Shown here one piece after another: positions 44,179 through 45,945 of a stretch of DNA of 45,945 nucleotides. The DNA is from Planctomycetaceae bacterium (lineage in GTDB: Bacteria > Planctomycetota > Planctomycetia > Pirellulales > Pirellulaceae): contig PBOG01000255.1 in the NCBI GenBank assembly GCA_002724245.1, forward strand, positions 1 to 45,945, in the 5' to 3' direction. Positions within the stretch are counted from its first letter, which is position 1, and each line of letters opens with the position of its first letter. Both the position numbers and the translations under genes were made by a program. The notes under the pieces were generated by a model that was not told the DNA's origin, searched no databases, and saw nothing but the letters and a program-made list of their open reading frames with translations.

Positions 44179-44534
44179 TCCCTTGCCTCCTTGCCGAGGA
44201 CTGCTCTAACTCAGCCGCAACCACCCCGATCCCTGGAGGGCCCGACGGCCTGAACTTCTGTGCGCGGTCATCATGAGAATTTAGCCCAAACGACACAACC
44301 CCTGTTTTTCGGCAGCGCCATCCGGGGATCTCCGGTTTCTTCTATTCTGCCTGACCTGCCACGCTGCCCCAGGCGCAGGACCCTGGCAGCCCAGGTCATT
44401 CCGATTGGCTGACACTTTGCCTCTCAGTGCAGGGTCGCAGCGGCGCAAAAAAAACGAACCGCCTGGCTGGGCGGTTCGTCGGATCTTTCTGCTAGTGGCT
44501 GGAAAACGCACCCTTTGTGGTTTTCCCGCCAGGG
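44179..44534. other. Intergenic stretch between two reverse-strand genes
   Basis: About 355 bp holds no credible gene. It contains the intrinsic terminator of the Lys-rich CXXCH gene at 44447-44479 and the upstream region of the cyclophilin gene. Confidence 0.5.
44447..44479 (-). terminator. Intrinsic terminator of the CXXCH protein gene
   Basis: On the reverse strand a perfect 10-bp stem (acgaaccgcc / ggcggttcgt, 6-base loop) is followed at once by eight T residues. It lies about 56 bp past the stop at 44535. This is the clearest factor-independent terminator of the window. Confidence 0.85.
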
Positions 44535-44951
44535 TTACTTCTTGACAACCGATGGCAATTTGCCGGCCTTCAGAAGTTCACCAAAAGAGGGCAGTTTCTT
44601 TTTCTTGTCAGCGCCCATCTTCTCGACCTTGGTCAAGGCATCGTTGATTTTCTTGGTGTTCTTCTTGTCCTTCTTGGTGAGCAGCTTGCCCAGCGCTTTG
44701 CCGTAATCATTACGGTTCTTCTTGCTGATTTTCCCATCGATCTTGCGCGGATCATGGCAGACGTTGCACTTCTTGACTTTGGTAACGGCCGCGGCAAGTT
44801 TCTTTTGCACGTCAGTCTTTTTGTCACCCACATACTTCTTTTGCCAGGCCTTGGAATATTCACTGCGGCCGTCTACCCGTCCGGTCACACAAACAGTCAA
44901 AAAACCGAAGACCATCAATGCACTCAACGCACTTACGTACAATCGTTTCAT
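44535..44951 (-). CDS. Exported Lys-rich CXXCH (c-type heme) protein
   Basis: The 138-aa protein has a signal peptide (MKRLYVSALSALMVFGFLTV) and a mature part with very many Lys residues. One c-type heme motif CNVCH occupies residues 62-66, within VKKCNVCHDPRK. Around it is helical, charged sequence (DYGKALGKLLTKKDKKNTKK), so it is not a classical cytochrome c fold. GGAGAAA lies just before the ATG. A strong terminator follows the gene. The upstream region holds a near-copy of its own initiation region at 45085-45115. It may be a small periplasmic electron carrier or heme-binding protein. Confidence 0.82.
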   Translation of the reverse strand: MKRLYVSALSALMVFGFLTVCVTGRVDGRSEYSKAWQKKYVGDKKTDVQKKLAAAVTKVKKCNVCHDPRKIDGKISKKNRNDYGKALGKLLTKKDKKNTKKINDALTKVEKMGADKKKKLPSFGELLKAGKLPSVVKK

Positions 44952-45004
44952 TCAATTTCTCCAGATCAAAATAATGCCCACCAAAAATGGCTTCAGCAGC
45001 GGGT

Positions 45005-45094
45005 TCAAAACACCCGCTTGCAGCGCATCCCGGCAGGGGTGCCAAGTAAGGTTCCTTTGATACTAGATCCTACCGAACCGGCGGTTCGGTTCAT
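45005..45094 (-). CDS. Candidate 29-codon leader ORF upstream of the CXXCH gene
   Basis: A reverse-strand ATG at 45094 with GGGAGAAATTGG before it opens a 29-codon frame (MNRTAGSVGSSIKG ... CKRVF) ending at 45005, 54 bp before the start of the CXXCH gene. The 34 bases around its start match those around the downstream start at 26 positions (ATTAT..., GGAGAAATTG, ATGAA-CG). An 8-bp hairpin (accgaacc / ggttcggt) lies in codons 2-8 at 45072-45090. It may be a regulatory leader peptide, or the stub of a duplicated copy. Confidence 0.35.
   Translation of the reverse strand: MNRTAGSVGSSIKGTLLGTPAGMRCKRVF
45072..45090. promoter_or_regulatory. Near-palindromic hairpin in the CXXCH upstream region
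   Basis: accgaacc / ggttcggt forms an 8-bp stem with a 3-base loop. It lies about 120 bp upstream of the CXXCH gene, within the candidate leader frame. Confidence 0.35.
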
Positions 45095-45547
45095 CCAATT
45101 TCTCCCAATCGAGATAATCGCGCTACCACGATAGCGCCAGAAACAGGTGCCGGTCGGCCGCCAAGGCAATCCGGCTCACACCCCATAATTACTCCAGCGA
45201 GCGGAAAAAGACACCCCCCCCGTAGAGGTATTCAAAATAGAGTAAAGGCAGGGAACGGTGCTGACGTGGCCGCGACCAGCCGGCTTGGAACGAACAGAGG
45301 GGCTGGGAGATACCTGCCAATCAACCCGGTTTTGACCGAAAGCTGTCAGCTGCCGATACCCGTGATGATACGTTGCGCGGCATTATGAGTAGGCGCTTCA
45401 AGCCTGTCTGGTATGCTCGTAGTTGAGAGCGCATTGGTGGCATGGAACACCTGGTCGCGCTGGTCAAATCTTCAAACGGGTTCGCACGACAATCCTTCCC
45501 GCGACAATGTCTGCGGGCTACCCTGCCTGTCGATGGGATCATCTCCA
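45095..45547. other. Gene-free region upstream of two divergent genes
   Basis: About 450 bp without a credible coding frame. It contains a C8 tract at 45214-45221 and a small hairpin (gcgcta / tagcgc) near 45120. Promoters for both flanking genes are expected here, but I see no clear consensus. Confidence 0.45.
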
Positions 45548-45945
45548 ATGGCAATCGAATTTCCTTGTTGCCAATGTGGTGAGATGATGCGCACTCCCAG
45601 CAGTGCTGGGGGTAAAAAAGGGAAGTGTGCGCACTGTGCCACTGTCCAGCCCATCCCCCGTCAATCGCAGCCAGCAGCAAGTGGCAACGGAAAGATTGAA
45701 TTCGACTGCCAAAAGTGCCGGCAAACCGTCCGCGTGCCCGCGGCGGCGGCCGGCAAGAAAGGACGCTGCCCGCACTGCCAGCAGGTGGTCCAGATTCCAG
45801 ACAAATCACAACCACCCGTCCTGCCAGAACAAGCCACCACGCATAGCCCCACACCCGCAAGCGGCAACGGAAAGATTGAATTCGACTGCCAAAAGTGCCG
45901 GCAAACCGTCCGCGTGCCCGCGGCGGCGGCCGGCAAGAAAGGACG
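45548..45945 (+). CDS. Repeated zinc-ribbon protein (3' end cut by window)
   Basis: The frame is open from the ATG at 45548 to the window edge (132 codons). It encodes successive zinc ribbons: FPCCQCGEMMRTPSSAGGKK ... CAHCATVQPIP, then FDCQKCRQTVRVPAAAAGKK ... CPHCQQVVQIP, then a third ribbon whose visible part is identical to the second. Linkers are Pro/Gln/Ser-rich. Planctomycete proteins with such N-terminal ribbons usually continue into membrane or kinase-like parts, which would lie beyond the edge. No signal peptide is present, so the ribbons are cytoplasmic. Function unknown. Confidence 0.8.
   Translation, partial: MAIEFPCCQCGEMMRTPSSAGGKKGKCAHCATVQPIPRQSQPAASGNGKIEFDCQKCRQTVRVPAAAAGKKGRCPHCQQVVQIPDKSQPPVLPEQATTHSPTPASGNGKIEFDCQKCRQTVRVPAAAAGKKG
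45683..45945 (+). repeat. Identical 180-bp-spaced ribbon repeat
   Basis: Bases 45683-45765 recur without a mismatch at 45863-45945, where the window ends. The period is exactly 180 bp (60 codons). Bases between the copies encode the second half of the ribbon and the linker. Confidence 0.97.

Noticed and set aside
45214-45221. C8 tract as a phase-variation switch
   Set aside because: It is in non-coding DNA, about 330 bp from the next start and not in an evident promoter spacer. A similar C-run lies near 35003, also non-coding.
45321-45860. 179-codon reverse frame at the window end
   Set aside because: It lies antisense to the repeated zinc-ribbon gene and has no recognisable domain.

Overview
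The window looks like a planctomycete chromosome segment (Planctomycetota, probably close to Pirellulales). The grounds are recurrent planctomycete families: a DUF1501 Tat-exported protein, a DUF1559 pilin-like protein followed by a tiny lipoprotein, FG-GAP and SMP-30 secreted proteins, zinc-ribbon membrane proteins, an ExbB/ExbD pair beside a prenyltransferase-type toroid protein, and many small scattered transcription units. No rRNA, tRNA, CRISPR array, insertion sequence or prophage was recognised. The taxonomic call is inference from gene content.

Region 1 (1-4917) is one operon: an ExbB/MotA-like channel (cut by the window edge), an ExbD-like protein, and a 1172-aa membrane protein. The large protein joins a PD40 beta-propeller, membrane helices, a long Pro-rich TonB-like linker and a squalene-cyclase-type toroid. 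It is the most unusual arrangement here. Region 2 (4965-10801) holds glgC (reverse), a DUF1501 protein, a His-rich lipoprotein and a J-domain-like membrane protein with a perfect 15-bp tandem repeat.

Region 3 (11033-22213) is a metabolic island: an RraA-like protein, a zinc-ribbon membrane protein, a secreted unknown, a two-subunit ThDP decarboxylase of the sulfopyruvate/phosphonopyruvate type, a PhyH dioxygenase, a TIM-barrel isomerase, a Tat-exported unknown, a D-2-hydroxyacid dehydrogenase, a secreted DUF1028 protein and a Tat-exported TIM-barrel protein. It ends in a 29-codon very basic ORF absent from simple ORF lists. Together these could degrade a C3 sulfonate, phosphonate or hydroxy acid, but the substrate is unknown.

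Region 4 (22411-34871) holds a GltS-type transporter with two canonical EF-hands inserted in its middle, a DUF2064 glycosyltransferase overlapping a ThiO-like oxidase, acetolactate synthase large subunit, CrcB, a reverse-strand run (FG-GAP protein, TPR protein, DUF1559 protein, small lipoprotein), a QueD/PTPS protein, a secreted unknown and MscS. Region 5 (35143-45945) holds an SMP-30 protein, a decayed DUF1501 C-terminal fragment, glpK, a TVP38/TMEM64 protein, ndk, bioB, a PSP1/RicT protein, a zinc-ribbon/GYF membrane protein, nfo, a lipoprotein cyclophilin with an altered active site, a Lys-rich CXXCH protein with a clear terminator and a duplicated upstream initiation region, and finally a zinc-ribbon protein built of identical 180-bp repeats that runs off the edge.
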